Under the pieces are notes generated by a model. It ran no database searches, had not been told where the DNA came from, and saw nothing but the letters and a program-made list of their open reading frames with translations. From Candidatus Sedimenticola sp. (ex Thyasira tokunagai) (lineage in GTDB: Bacteria; Pseudomonadota; Gammaproteobacteria; Chromatiales; Chromatiaceae), in NCBI GenBank assembly GCA_037318855.1, contig CP134874.1, positions 1,736,598 through 1,800,597 of the forward strand: a DNA stretch of 64,000 nt, read 5' to 3'. The translations under genes were made by a program, and so were the position numbers. How positions within the stretch are numbered: position 1 is the stretch's first letter; each line of letters begins with the position of its first letter. This document shows positions 39,954-49,143 of the stretch, one piece after another.

Positions 39954-40050
39954 GAAAGCGGAACTCAGAGAACACGGAGGAGCACAGAGTACACAGAGAA
40001 AAGCTTATTTTCTCTGTGGCCTCTGCGTCTCTTTGTCTGCTCTGTGATCC
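39954..40050. repeat. GCAGAGAACAC-type palindromic repeat, copy 3
   Basis: The left arm GAAAGCGGAACTCAGAGAAC pairs with the right arm TCTCTGTGGCCTCTGCGTCT. It lies between ubiU and ubiV and could modulate read-through. Confidence 0.7.
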
Positions 40051-40122
40051 AGTATCCCAAAATGTTGAACAATTATGTGCGAGACACCCACAGCTCTATG
40101 AGTAGGTGCTGGTAAGAAGCTT

Positions 40123-41043
40123 ATGAGTAAACAACCTAAATTATCCCTCGGTCCGGTGCTCTACTACTGGCCTAAAGATCAACTGCTCGAATTCTATGAG
40201 GAGGTCGCCGCCTCAGCGGTGGATATCGTCTATCTCGGTGAGACCGTCTGCTCCAAGCGTACCCTGATGCGCACCGATGACTGGTTTGAGCTTGCCGGGC
40301 GGCTGGCCGCAGCAGGTAAGGAGGTGGTCTTCTCCACCCTGGCGCTGCTGGAAGCGGAGTCGGAGATGAAGCGCCTGAAACGGATCTGCGACAACGACGA
40401 TTATATGGTGGAGGCGAATGATATGGGGGCTGTACATCTGCTCCAGGGCAAGCCTTTCGCCTGCAGCCACAGTGTCAATATCTATAATGATCGCACCCTG
40501 GCATTTCTTGCCGCCAAGGGGCTGAAACGCTGGGTCTTTCCGGTGGAACTCTCTCATGAAACCCTGGCGGAGATGCAGGCCCAACGCCCGGAGGGTGTAG
40601 AGACCGAACTGTTCGCCTTTGGTCGCTTGCCTCTGGCCTACTCGGCGCGCTGTTTTACCGCCCGCGCCCACAATCTGCCAAAAGATGACTGTCAGTACCG
40701 TTGTCTCGATTATCCTGATGGTCTCACCCTTTCGGCCCAGGATGACACCCGCTTTCTCGCCCTCAACGGTATTCAGACCCAGTCGGCCCACACCTGCAAT
40801 CTGCTGGGGGATCTGGATCGGATAAAAGAGCTGGAGGTGGATGTGGTAAGAATCAGTCCTCAATCACACCAGACCATCAAAGTGATTGACACCTTCCATC
40901 GTTGTCTCAGTGGAGAACTGGCACCGGCAGAGGGGCAAGCCCTTCTTGAACGGCTGCTACCCGTAGGCTCGTGTAACGGCTATTGGCACGGCGAGGCGGG
41001 TATGGAGTCCCGCGCCCAAGCGGCGGCCCAGGGGATGGTTTAG
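40123..41043 (+). CDS. ubiV: O2-independent ubiquinone hydroxylation protein UbiV (peptidase U32 family)
   Basis: The product has 306 residues. It is a paralogue of UbiU with the cysteine set of UbiV: one in GETVCSKR near the N terminus, then [21 protein letters not shown]. It forms a heterodimer with UbiU, each subunit carrying a 4Fe-4S cluster. The family fit is strong over the whole length. A 186-bp gap with a palindromic repeat separates it from ubiU. Confidence 0.94.
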   Translation: MSKQPKLSLGPVLYYWPKDQLLEFYEEVAASAVDIVYLGETVCSKRTLMRTDDWFELAGRLAAAGKEVVFSTLALLEAESEMKRLKRICDNDDYMVEANDMGAVHLLQGKPFACSHSVNIYNDRTLAFLAAKGLKRWVFPVELSHETLAEMQAQRPEGVETELFAFGRLPLAYSARCFTARAHNLPKDDCQYRCLDYPDGLTLSAQDDTRFLALNGIQTQSAHTCNLLGDLDRIKELEVDVVRISPQSHQTIKVIDTFHRCLSGELAPAEGQALLERLLPVGSCNGYWHGEAGMESRAQAAAQGMV

Positions 41044-41743
41044 CATCTGTTCGATAAATTATGTGATTTGACTGATGGATGTATCCTATAAAAGATGCAA
41101 AGCTACGAGGCTATCAATCATCTAATAAACTTTTTTTGACAGCAAATTGACAATATCAACCGATTCATCGGTGCTGATGCACAAAGTATCCGGGCTAATG
41201 CGCGAGGCCAAAATGCGTGGCAGGAATCGGGCCGTATCCTATAGCTATATAGACTGCTCTGAGGGTGATATAGAGCCGCTTGTTATTATTAATAACAAGC
41301 TTCAAACAGCCGTTACTTAAACGATTGTCTGATAATTCATATTGTGAAAGCTGCTGGTAATGGGATGGTTTAGTCGCTATCCCCAAACCCCCTCTCAATG
41401 GAAAGCGGCGAACATAATGGTTGTCGCAGGGTCTTTAGGGCATGGTGATTAACAGCACCCAAATTTTTCTGCGGGATTATAGAACACAGGGCGTCACATC
41501 TGGACCGTTGCCGATATTGCTTGACGAGGCGAGGGGGCTGTTTGTGTTCGAGACGGAAAAGAGGGGGTGTTTTACGGGAAAATGTGCCGGTTGTTGACTG
41601 AGGAGGTGTTTAGGAATGAGTATAGGCTCACAATTTGTATGGACGAGTGAAGGAGAAAAAGTGGCACGGATTCAGAGGCTGGCAGTGGGGCGATGTGGCT
41701 TCGTTCTCTTCGCTTAGCAAAAGCAAATTCCTATTCCTCAGAT
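41044..41743. other. Long intergenic region, no recognised gene
   Basis: These 700 bases contain only short frames without recognisable family features. The segment near 41509-41527 (CCGTTGCCGATATTGCTTGA) resembles 49124-49142 beside the IS91-like relic, so a mobile-element relic is possible. Confidence 0.4.
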
Positions 41744-42067
41744 TCAACCAACCCGCCAGCCCCAATCATCCTCGGAGACTTCAGAGGTGTAGCCAAACCG
41801 CGAAAAACGTTCCTGAGCTGGACTTACAACCTCTTTCTCGAAAATCTCTCCCATAAGCTGGTGGTTATAGGCCTCCCGCTTTTTCCTGTCCCTCAACACG
41901 GAATAGGCCTTGTTCAGTAGTTTGAACATCTCATCAGCATCTGTTCGACGGCTGGTGTCCGGATGGTACTCCTTGGCCTTCCTGCGGAATGCCAATTTGA
42001 TCTCCTTGTCACTGGCGCGCTTCTGCACTCCCAGCAGGGTGTAGTAATCTTTTAATGCTTCTCGCAT
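41744..42067 (-). CDS. Small J-domain (DnaJ-like) protein
   Basis: The product has 107 residues. A J-domain fills about residues 6-68: YYTLLGVQKRASDKEIKLAF, the HPD motif in EYHPDT and AYSVLRDRKKREAY. The remaining 40 residues lack the Gly/Phe and zinc-finger domains of full DnaJ, so it is a type III co-chaperone that would stimulate a DnaK ATPase. It is a single gene. Confidence 0.92.
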   Translation of the reverse strand: MREALKDYYTLLGVQKRASDKEIKLAFRRKAKEYHPDTSRRTDADEMFKLLNKAYSVLRDRKKREAYNHQLMGEIFEKEVVSPAQERFSRFGYTSEVSEDDWGWRVG

Positions 42068-42425
42068 GCTTATTTTCCTTACAACTGTTTACTGCTACCC
42101 CTAATCAACTCAATAGATCCTCTGTGCTTCCATTCACCTGTGTTTCCATTCAGCGGAAGCATGTAAACAAAAATCCGTATGAAATCAGCTTGATGGCGTA
42201 ATCAGGCGCTACTGATAACCAACCAACCTCGGGAAAAGAGATCAAATCCCCTCTAGCAGTCTCATAATACACGAGTCACCGCCCAGTATGAGCAAGAATC
42301 GTCACATAGTCAATCCTTCCGGCAACAAGACCCATGCAGTCAAAAACGGGTAGAAAACAGGGCCTTACCGGACGCCGGCCTGATGGGGATTCTGCCTGAC
42401 CGCTGGAACCCTCACCCATTAGTCC
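42068..42425. other. Intergenic region, nothing recognised
   Basis: The region lies upstream of the J-domain gene and downstream of the Na/Pi cotransporter gene, both on the minus strand. No gene, RNA or clear terminator was seen. Confidence 0.4.
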
Positions 42426-44225
42426 TTACTCTTCCTCCACCTCACCAGGCAGGATTACCGTCTCGGCCATGCGTCTGGCAAAATAGTAGATGCGCTTCTG
42501 CTTTTCGATGATATCCACTTCGATGGTGTAGGCAGCGATCCGGTTAGGCTCCTCGGCCACCAGCCGCTCTGCCTGATGGGACGATGCCGAATTGGCCAGT
42601 TCGGTGATCTCACGCTTCATGGCAACGACTGCGAGCGCCACCTCCTTGTCATGCTGGGAGACCGCCTGAATGGCTGCATCTACCGCCTTTTTTACCACCG
42701 ACTGGAATCCATTGAGCACCTCTTTGGTGGGCGCACTGATGGAGAAGCCGGAATCGTTGCGGTCGTGACCTAGTGCCACCATATTGGTTTCGATGGTGTC
42801 ACCGATATTCTCCAGGTCGCCCACCGCTTCCATCAGGTTCAGAAACTCCTCCATCTGTGATTCCGTCAGGGACTGCTTGCTGATCCGCCCCAGGTAGTCG
42901 ATGATCTGTTCATAGAGGATATCCACCTCATCATCCATCTGACGGACCGCCTCCAGGGAGCGCCGGTTGCCGCTCACGATGGCCGGCATGATGTCATCAA
43001 GCATTTTCTTTACCAGTTTACCCATATGCTGTACCTCCAGGCGCACTTGGTCCAGGGCCAGGGAGGGGGTCTGCAATAGCTCTTCATCGAGGTATTTGGC
43101 ACTGAAAACGAGCACCTCCTCCTCCAACTCCCGGTCCGGAAAAAGTCGCTCCACGAGGTGTGCGATCTGCACCGAAAACCAGATGAATATTAATGTGTTG
43201 GCCACATTGAAGACAGTGTGTGCGTTGGCGATCTGACGGGGTACCTCCGCAGCCACCCTATCCATACCTTCGAGTTCCGGGTAGGTAGGCGAAAACCAGG
43301 CCACAAAATCCGCCAGCTGTGGAATAAACATTATCCACAGTAGAACTCCGGCTATGTTGAAAAGCACGTGTACCACAGCAGCCCGCACCGCCTCCATCGG
43401 TTTGCCGATAGAGACTTGGATGGCAGTTATGCAGGTGCCTATATTGGCGCCGAATGCGAGGGCGATACCGGCAGGCAGGGTGAGAAAACCCTGACTCGCC
43501 ATCACGATCACAATACCGGTGGTGGCCGACGAGGACTGGATCAGTCCGGTTAAGACCGCCGCCACCAGAATGCCGATAGCGGGATTCTCCAAACCAACCA
43601 TAAGATCCAGGAAGGGCTGGTGGCTGCGTAGCGGCACCATGGCGTCACTCATCACACTCATGCCGAAGAAGACCAGGCCCAATCCCATGAGCAGGGCACC
43701 ATACTGCCTGACCCGATCCTGCTTGAAGGCGAACAGCATGGTGAAACCAACGCCGACCATCAGCAACGACGCCTCGGTGACCTTGAATGCCACGATCTGG
43801 GCGGTAACGGTGGTGCCAATGTTGGCGCCCATGATGACACCGACTGATTGTGACAAGGACATCAGGCCAGCGGTAATGAAGCCAACCACCAGCACGATGG
43901 TCACTGATGAGGACTGAACAACGGCAGTTACAAACGCGCCCGTTGTAGCCCCCATGAAACGGTTATGAGTAAGCCTGGCCAGGATACCCTTCATCCGCAC
44001 GCCGGCAACCGCCCTCAAGGCACTGGCCGCCTGGTCCATACCGGAGAGGAAGAGGGCGATACCGCCGAACAGCTTCACGCTGATTACACTCCATCCGATA
44101 CCATCGCCGCTACCATCTCCCGCGAAAACGGGAAATGCCAGCAGGACCGCCGCCATGCCAACCAGCAGGAAAAGGGTGTGCCTTGATCTTAAATACGTAT
44201 CACAATACAGCTTATCCAGGAACAT
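42426..44225 (-). CDS. Na/Pi cotransporter family protein with PhoU-like domain
   Basis: The product has 599 residues. The ATG at 44225 is chosen because AGAGGA sits at proper distance, whereas it nearly touches the ATG at 44234. Two Na/Pi cotransporter repeats are visible, each with a QSSSxT-type motif: TAVVQSSSVTIVLVVGF and TGLIQSSSATTGIVIVMAS. The C-terminal 200 residues (from about 390) form a PhoU-like helical domain. Members (NptA, YjbB) move phosphate with sodium, mostly outward in YjbB. A relic of a universal stress protein gene lies just upstream. Confidence 0.92.
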   Translation of the reverse strand: MFLDKLYCDTYLRSRHTLFLLVGMAAVLLAFPVFAGDGSGDGIGWSVISVKLFGGIALFLSGMDQAASALRAVAGVRMKGILARLTHNRFMGATTGAFVTAVVQSSSVTIVLVVGFITAGLMSLSQSVGVIMGANIGTTVTAQIVAFKVTEASLLMVGVGFTMLFAFKQDRVRQYGALLMGLGLVFFGMSVMSDAMVPLRSHQPFLDLMVGLENPAIGILVAAVLTGLIQSSSATTGIVIVMASQGFLTLPAGIALAFGANIGTCITAIQVSIGKPMEAVRAAVVHVLFNIAGVLLWIMFIPQLADFVAWFSPTYPELEGMDRVAAEVPRQIANAHTVFNVANTLIFIWFSVQIAHLVERLFPDRELEEEVLVFSAKYLDEELLQTPSLALDQVRLEVQHMGKLVKKMLDDIMPAIVSGNRRSLEAVRQMDDEVDILYEQIIDYLGRISKQSLTESQMEEFLNLMEAVGDLENIGDTIETNMVALGHDRNDSGFSISAPTKEVLNGFQSVVKKAVDAAIQAVSQHDKEVALAVVAMKREITELANSASSHQAERLVAEEPNRIAAYTIEVDIIEKQKRIYYFARRMAETVILPGEVEEE

Positions 44226-44251
44226 ACTGATCATTCCTCTTTGGTTTTGTT

Positions 44252-44375
44252 TTATTCTGCTTTAACCACGGTAATCGGACAGAGCCGGGTCACATGCTCT
44301 GCCAGCGAGCCGAGCATTATTATGCATCAGCCCCGTCATCCTCCAACTGCCAATCGCGACAATGGTCGCATTAGA
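44252..44375 (-). pseudogene. C-terminal relic of a universal stress protein (UspA family)
   Basis: Read on the minus strand, the segment gives IVAIGSWRMTGLMHN, then after a one-base shift LGSLAEHVTRLCPITVVKAE and a stop. This matches the UspA C-terminal ATP-binding motif (G-2x-G-9x-G-S/T). The N-terminal part is absent; sequence beyond 44375 is unrelated and AT-rich. It precedes the Na/Pi gene by 17 bp, so the two were probably once an operon. Confidence 0.78.
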
Positions 44376-44756
44376 GTGATAGGAATTTCAACCAATATAA
44401 CCGCAAAACGAATAGATGGGGTCAGTTTCAATGCTGGTAGATTAATCATTAACTACTTGAATATCATAAGATAATAACGTGATAAAGCACTATAAATTAA
44501 CTATCAGGAGACCACAAAATAACACTAACCAAGCGCATTTAAAAAATACTCATACCCATGTGAATAAAGCAATCCACGACCAACCGGTCAAGAAAACCAT
44601 CGCCTCTCAGGCAAGGCGTTCACGCGCAACAGACTTCTCACATTCCCCACCCTCATTCTCCATTTGTTGGACCAGAGGAAGCACGCCAACCAAAGAGAAA
44701 AAATGGGGTCAGTTTCTCCATGCTGCACCTTGTCAAATATGACCTAGTCTTCGAGC
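44376..44756. other. AT-rich intergenic region beside RAYT relic
   Basis: No credible gene was seen. The string ATGGGGTCAGTTTC occurs at 44413-44426 and 44704-44717. GGGGTCAG-type boxes often border REP-associated transposase units, so these may mark unit ends. Confidence 0.45.
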
Positions 44757-44990
44757 ATGGCTAGACCGCTACGAATTGGATTCGCCAGTGCTTTGTATCG
44801 CATCATGTCAAGAGATGACCGGCGCGAGGCAATATATGAGGATGATACGGATTGTGAGCCGTTTATTGGCGTATTAGTAGATGTCGTGGATCGCTACAAC
44901 TGGGTTTGTCACGCCTTGTACTGCACCAATAACAGGGACACCCATGACAATAACAGGGATGACAATAATAACAGGGACACCCATCACTAA
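44757..44990 (+). pseudogene. Truncated REP-associated (IS200-like Y1) transposase
   Basis: The first 60 residues are typical of Y1 transposases of the REP-associated type: MARPLRIGFASALYRIMSRD, DRREAIYEDD and RYNWVCHALYC. The frame then runs into short direct repeats (NNRDTHDNNRDDNNNRDTHH) and stops, so the HUH motif and catalytic tyrosine are lost. The junction coincides with GCCTTGTACTGCACCA, a 16-base string also present inside both MITE copies. Confidence 0.8.
44928..44990. repeat. Short direct repeats at the truncation point
   Basis: Units of AATAACAGGGA with CACCCAT or TGAC spacers occur three times in a row. They lie where the transposase frame loses homology and may mark slippage or a rearrangement junction. 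Confidence 0.6.
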
Positions 44991-45167
44991 GACAACAGCA
45001 ACCACCAACCGAGCAAGCAGATGAGTAGTAGTGCTCATAGTTGTTCGGTATAAGGAACAGAAACGAAGTGTATCGGGAAGGGAGCGAGGCAATTATTGAA
45101 ATCGGAACAAGCGGGTTCATACCATGAGGTATAAATGAAGGGGGCTGGTTAGAAGAGGGTGTAAAAC

Positions 45168-46160
45168 CTAAGTGCTATAGAGCATTCTCGATTCCCCCAT
45201 CCCTTTTATGAAACGCTGACCGAGCTGTTTAGCGGTCTCTCTTATTTTTTCTACAGGCCCCAATGCAACAGGGTGGGGCCTGCCTCTGTGACCACGCAGG
45301 TAGTTCACAAAAGCATCAGCTTCCAGTCCCATGCGTTGTAATAGTGGGGGTGTGCCGGAGGGAATAGCGCCACGCTTACCCTCTCTGACCGCTCTACCGG
45401 CCCAGTCGACCAGCTCCAGGTAGTCGAGGGTGGTAAAACCGATGGCATTGGGGTGGTTGTCATCTTTCTGCTTCACCAGGGGCATCAGTGCAGGCTGTCT
45501 CTCTGATGCAGTGGATTGGTTTAGTGCTTCCCGTATCCGTTGCTGAATGGAGGTGTAATCACTCTCTTCAGGGGTTGATGCCATATTTGCCCGGATGGGG
45601 TTGAGGTCAACATACCCCATACAGGTGAGAAGGGCCGCTTCATCCAGGAGGGCCTGGCTTTTGAAACGCCCCTCCCAGAATCTCCCGGTGCAGTTGTCCT
45701 CTTTGTTGCCTCTACGGGCCAGATGCTCATTCAGGCAACGCATAAACCAGGAGATATCGCAGAGACGTTCACGCCACTCTGAGAAGATTTGATGAACGGT
45801 ATCAATTTCGGCCTGTGTAGTTGCTTCTCCCAAGGCATACCTGCTGACTAATACAGGTAGGGAGAAGAGCTGCTTCCACCTCTCCATTAACTCAGTTTCT
45901 GACCAGTTATCAACCGTTTGCCGGTCAACACGTAAAATAATATGGTAGTGGTTAGAGAGAACACTGTAGGCGGCGATATCTATAGCAAACAGGGTTGAGA
46001 GTTCTGTCAGGCGATCAACCACCCACTGCTTTCGGTGCTCGTAGTTCTTGCCGGTCAGTGAGTCTTCACCGCAGAGAAAGGCGCGACGTACACAGCGACT
46101 TATGCAGTGGTAGTAGGGGGTGCTGTCGAGACTGATGAGGGCTTTCCTTGGCTTTGGCAT
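45168..46160 (-). CDS. REP-associated tyrosine transposase (RAYT, Y1 HUH family)
   Basis: The product has 330 residues from the ATG at 46160, chosen because MPKPRKALISLDSTPYYHCI is the standard start of the family; the longer frame would begin inside the IS3-family element. SRCVRRAFLCGED and the HUH motif in SNHYHIILRVD are clear, followed by RFWEGRFKSQALLDEAALLT and GYVDLNPIRANM. RAYTs are single-copy enzymes that nick and move REP palindromes; GTAGGAGC palindromes at 73-149 and 4599-4663 are possible clients. An IS end lies about 25 bp upstream and probably displaced its promoter. Confidence 0.9.
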   Translation of the reverse strand: MPKPRKALISLDSTPYYHCISRCVRRAFLCGEDSLTGKNYEHRKQWVVDRLTELSTLFAIDIAAYSVLSNHYHIILRVDRQTVDNWSETELMERWKQLFSLPVLVSRYALGEATTQAEIDTVHQIFSEWRERLCDISWFMRCLNEHLARRGNKEDNCTGRFWEGRFKSQALLDEAALLTCMGYVDLNPIRANMASTPEESDYTSIQQRIREALNQSTASERQPALMPLVKQKDDNHPNAIGFTTLDYLELVDWAGRAVREGKRGAIPSGTPPLLQRMGLEADAFVNYLRGHRGRPHPVALGPVEKIRETAKQLGQRFIKGMGESRMLYST

Positions 46161-46252
46161 ATCGATCCTTGACTCCCCCTCTGTCAGGATAGTTGTCCAC
46201 CCGGTAGGATGGGACTTCAATAACCAATGAGAGTGGGCATAGAGAGCAATAA

Positions 46253-46747
46253 ATGGGTTATCCAAAAGAGCGGAAAGAATCGGTACTGAAAAAGATGCTG
46301 CCGCCGAACAATAAAACGATACCAGAGATATCCAAGGAGGAAGGGATCTGCGAAGGCACGCTGTACAACTGGAGAAAAGCAGCCCGTGCTGAAGGGCGAT
46401 TGATGCCTGATGGAGACAGCACTCCCACCGGATGGAGTGCCACAGATAAGTTCACAGCGGTTGTTGAGACTGCACCAATGAATGAGGCTGAGCTATCCGC
46501 TTACTGTCGTGAGCGTGGACTGTATGCCGAACAGATCGGTGAGTGGCGAGAAGCCTGTGAACAAGCGAATGACTGGGATCGAAATCAGAACAAGCGGTTA
46601 AAGGATATCCGTAAAGTGGATGAGAAGCGGATCAAAGAGTTGGAGCGAGATCTTAACCGCAAAGAGAAAGCGCTAGCTGAAACCGCAGCCCTACTGGTTC
46701 TGAGAAAAAAAGCCCAGGCGATCTGGGGGGACGGAGAGGAAGAATGA
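46253..46747 (+). CDS. IS3-family transposase OrfA
   Basis: The product has 164 residues with an N-terminal helix-turn-helix (KTIPEISKEEGICEGTLYNW) and a C-terminal helical, charged part that may form a leucine-zipper-like dimer region. OrfA binds the IS ends. Its stop overlaps the orfB start by 4 bp (ATGA), where IS3 elements normally use a programmed shift or coupling. Confidence 0.85.
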   Translation: MGYPKERKESVLKKMLPPNNKTIPEISKEEGICEGTLYNWRKAARAEGRLMPDGDSTPTGWSATDKFTAVVETAPMNEAELSAYCRERGLYAEQIGEWREACEQANDWDRNQNKRLKDIRKVDEKRIKELERDLNRKEKALAETAALLVLRKKAQAIWGDGEEE

Positions 46748-47813
46748 TCAATGTCCCAGATCGCCGTAGAGCTGTTGAATTGATCGAAGAAGCGGTAGGT
46801 GCCGGTGCATCAGCGCAAAAAGCCTGCGAGGTACTGGAGATCAGTCTGCGCACCTATAAGCGCTGGACTGATGGTGATGCGGTCAATGCCGATGGCCGAC
46901 CGGATGTTAAACGCCCAGAGCCCGCGAACAAACTGAAACCGGAGGAGCGACAGCAGATCCTGGAGACGTGTAATGAGGAAGCATACCAAAGCCTACCGCC
47001 ATCACAGATCGTACCGGCACTGGCCGACAAAGACACCTATATCGCTTCCGAGTCCAGCTTTTACAGGGTACTGAAGGAGGAAGATCAGTTGCATCGCCGT
47101 GGGAGAGTGCAAGCACCGAGGCGAGTGAGCAAGCCAGCGGCTTACAAGGCTACAGCCCCGAATCAGGTATGGAGTTGGGATATCACATTCTTGGCAACGA
47201 CCATCACCGGAATGTTCTACAGGCTTTACCTAGTGATGGACATCTACAGCCGCAAGATTGTCGGGTGGGGAAATCCACGAAAATGAGACAGCTGATAATG
47301 CCTCGCTGTTGATCCGTAAAGCCTGCCTGACGGAGGGTATCCATGAACGTGGGCTGGTGCTTCACTCTGATAATGGATCACCGATGAAAGGTGCAACCAT
47401 GCTGGCGACACTGCAAAAGTTGGGTGTAGTGCCGTCATTCAGTCGCCCTTCGGTGAGCAACGACAACCCCTATTCTGGAGAGTTTGTTTGGGACAATGAA
47501 ATACACACCGGCATTTCCGTCGAAACCGTTTGAGAGCTTAGATGCTGCGCGTGACTGGGTTTACAATTTCATTCGCTGGTATAACGAAGAGCACCGTCAC
47601 AGCGGGATTCAGTTCGTGACACCCGCCCAACGTCATAGTGGTGTGGAGCTGTCGATTCTTGCGAATCGGGAGACGGTCTACGAAGCTGCAAAGCAACGAA
47701 ACCCAGAGCGTTGGAGTAGAGAAACACGGAACTGGACGCCAGTCGGTGAAGTATGGCTGAACCCGGAGAATCAGGACTCGAGAGGAGCTGGAATTAGAGA
47801 CGAAGCAGCGTAG
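46744..47813 (+). pseudogene. IS3-family transposase OrfB, two frameshifts
   Basis: The integrase-like catalytic domain is recognisable: first D in VWSWDITFLA, DIYSRKIVGW, second D in LVLHSDNGSPMKG, and the region of the catalytic E (NPYS, then ESLFGTMKYTP). One extra G in GTGGGGAAA near 47270 and one extra G in TCTGGAGAG near 47480 break the frame twice. Removing both restores one open frame to the stop at 47811-47813. Either the gene is decayed or the two G-run changes are sequencing errors. Confidence 0.85.
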
Positions 47814-47950
47814 AGAATTGGACAACTATCTTGATAATCGTCGCTCCATAGGTTCTATTAAAGTTCTCTACACTGTAGCATGCCGTTGTTGTATGTCAAA
47901 TGATGGGTGTCCTTTCCCTCCTCATAAAAATGCAAAGTTCAAGGTTTAAA

Positions 47951-48985
47951 ATGGAAAATTTTCGACAATCTGGATTTTCACCGATAATAGTTATCTTAAT
48001 TTTAGTCGTTTTAATGATTAGTGCTTTTCTTTGGTTTAAGCAAAGTCAACCTGAGTTACCCAACTATACTAAGCCCTATGAAAAAGTAACCATGGGCATA
48101 AGCGCTACTAGTCTGCTTCCTTCTTTGGTTCATATTGCAGAAGAAAAAGGATTTTTTTTAGAGCAAGGAATTGATGTGGAAGTTAAAGGTTACCCAACTG
48201 GAAAAGCGGCTCTATCCGCCGCACTTGAGGGGGAAATTGATGTCGGTACAGTCGCTGACACTCCCATTGTAGCTAATAGTTTTAAGCGAAAAGATTTTTC
48301 TATTTTTGCGACTATCCTCGACTCTGCCCAACATGCAAAAGCGCTCGCTAGAAAAGATAGAAATATTAATACTCCAAAAGATTTAATGGGTAAAAAAATA
48401 GGAACAACCATAGGAACAACGGCACATTTTTTCATGACCACATTTTTTGTCCTTAACAATATGGATATGGGGGGTGTTGAGATAGTTAATCTAAAACCCA
48501 AACAAATGGTCAATGCAATCAGAAATGGTGACGTAGACGCAATCTTTGCCTGGGAACCAAACATATATAAGGCGAATAAGATCCTTGGTGACAATGCTGT
48601 CCTTCTGCCCAGCAAAGTGGGATATGGGGCGACATTTAATCTTATTTCAAAAAACTATTTTATAGAAAATAATCCGGAGTTACTAAAAAGAATACTCAAA
48701 GCTTTGGTAAGTGCTGAAGCGTTTGTCAAAGACAACCGGGAAGAATCTATCGCTATCATTGCCTCTCGTCTGAAAATAGATAAAGAACCGATAGAAAAAC
48801 TATGGGACGGCTATATTTTTAAAATTTCTTTATCTCAATCTCTATTACTAACACTAGAGAGCGAGGCGAAGTGGTACATCAGAGGTAAGCTAACCGAGGG
48901 AACTGAAGTTCCAAATTATCTTGATTATTTTTATCTTGATGGCCTGGAGGAAGTTAAGCCTGAAGCTATTTCAATTATTCGCTAA
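47951..48985 (+). CDS. Membrane-anchored NMT1/SsuA-like substrate-binding protein
   Basis: The product has 344 residues from the ATG at 47951 (AAGG about 8 bases upstream; two earlier in-frame starts are possible). One N-terminal membrane segment (about 7-28, SPIIVILILVVLMISAFLWF) is followed by a periplasmic-binding fold: KVTMGISATSLLPSLVHIAE, EEKGFFLEQGIDVEVKGYPT and DAIFAWEPNIYKA. The family binds sulfonates, nitrate, taurine or pyrimidine precursors. No ABC permease or ATPase gene is nearby. The gene is clearly AT-richer than its surroundings and lies between transposon relics, suggesting it was acquired. Confidence 0.82.
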   Translation: MENFRQSGFSPIIVILILVVLMISAFLWFKQSQPELPNYTKPYEKVTMGISATSLLPSLVHIAEEKGFFLEQGIDVEVKGYPTGKAALSAALEGEIDVGTVADTPIVANSFKRKDFSIFATILDSAQHAKALARKDRNINTPKDLMGKKIGTTIGTTAHFFMTTFFVLNNMDMGGVEIVNLKPKQMVNAIRNGDVDAIFAWEPNIYKANKILGDNAVLLPSKVGYGATFNLISKNYFIENNPELLKRILKALVSAEAFVKDNREESIAIIASRLKIDKEPIEKLWDGYIFKISLSQSLLLTLESEAKWYIRGKLTEGTEVPNYLDYFYLDGLEEVKPEAISIIR

Positions 48986-49006
48986 ACATGAAGTTTATAT
49001 AACTTA

Positions 49007-49143
49007 GAGGAGGCGCCGGTCATAGAACAGATACTGCGCCACATAGGTGTCTGGGATCCACAACCACCGCTACGGGCACCTCCGACAGTAGATGATTGGC
49101 CACAGGATGGCCAGATTATGGACGGTTGCCGGATATTGCCTGA
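49007..49143 (+). pseudogene. C-terminal relic of a transposase, possibly IS91-like
   Basis: The frame reads EEAPVIEQILRHIGVWDPQP then PLRAPPTVDDWPQDGQ. The motif 'P-V-I-x-x-I-L-x-H-[LI]-G-x' followed by a proline-rich tail resembles the C terminus of IS91/IS801-type transposases. The rest of the gene is absent. Confidence 0.55.

Larger units (their letters stand above)
46184..47834 (+). mobile_element. IS3-family insertion sequence, decayed
   Basis: Terminal inverted repeats TCAGGATAGTTGTCCA (46184-46199) and, inverted, TGGACAACTATCTTGA (47819-47834) enclose orfA and a broken orfB. No target duplication was seen. orfB carries two frameshifts, so the element cannot make its own transposase. 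Confidence 0.8.

Noticed and set aside
41635..41920. Small plus-strand frames opposite the J-domain gene
   Set aside because: They overlap the conserved J-domain gene on the other strand and lack recognisable features.
44479..44742. Plus-strand frame of 87 codons between the UspA relic and truncated RAYT
   Set aside because: It has no family match, crosses a GGGGTCAG unit border and has an unstructured composition; probably chance.
44928..44990. Short repeats considered as a CRISPR array
   Set aside because: Units are too short (about 11-20 bases), there are no uniform spacers and no cas gene is near.
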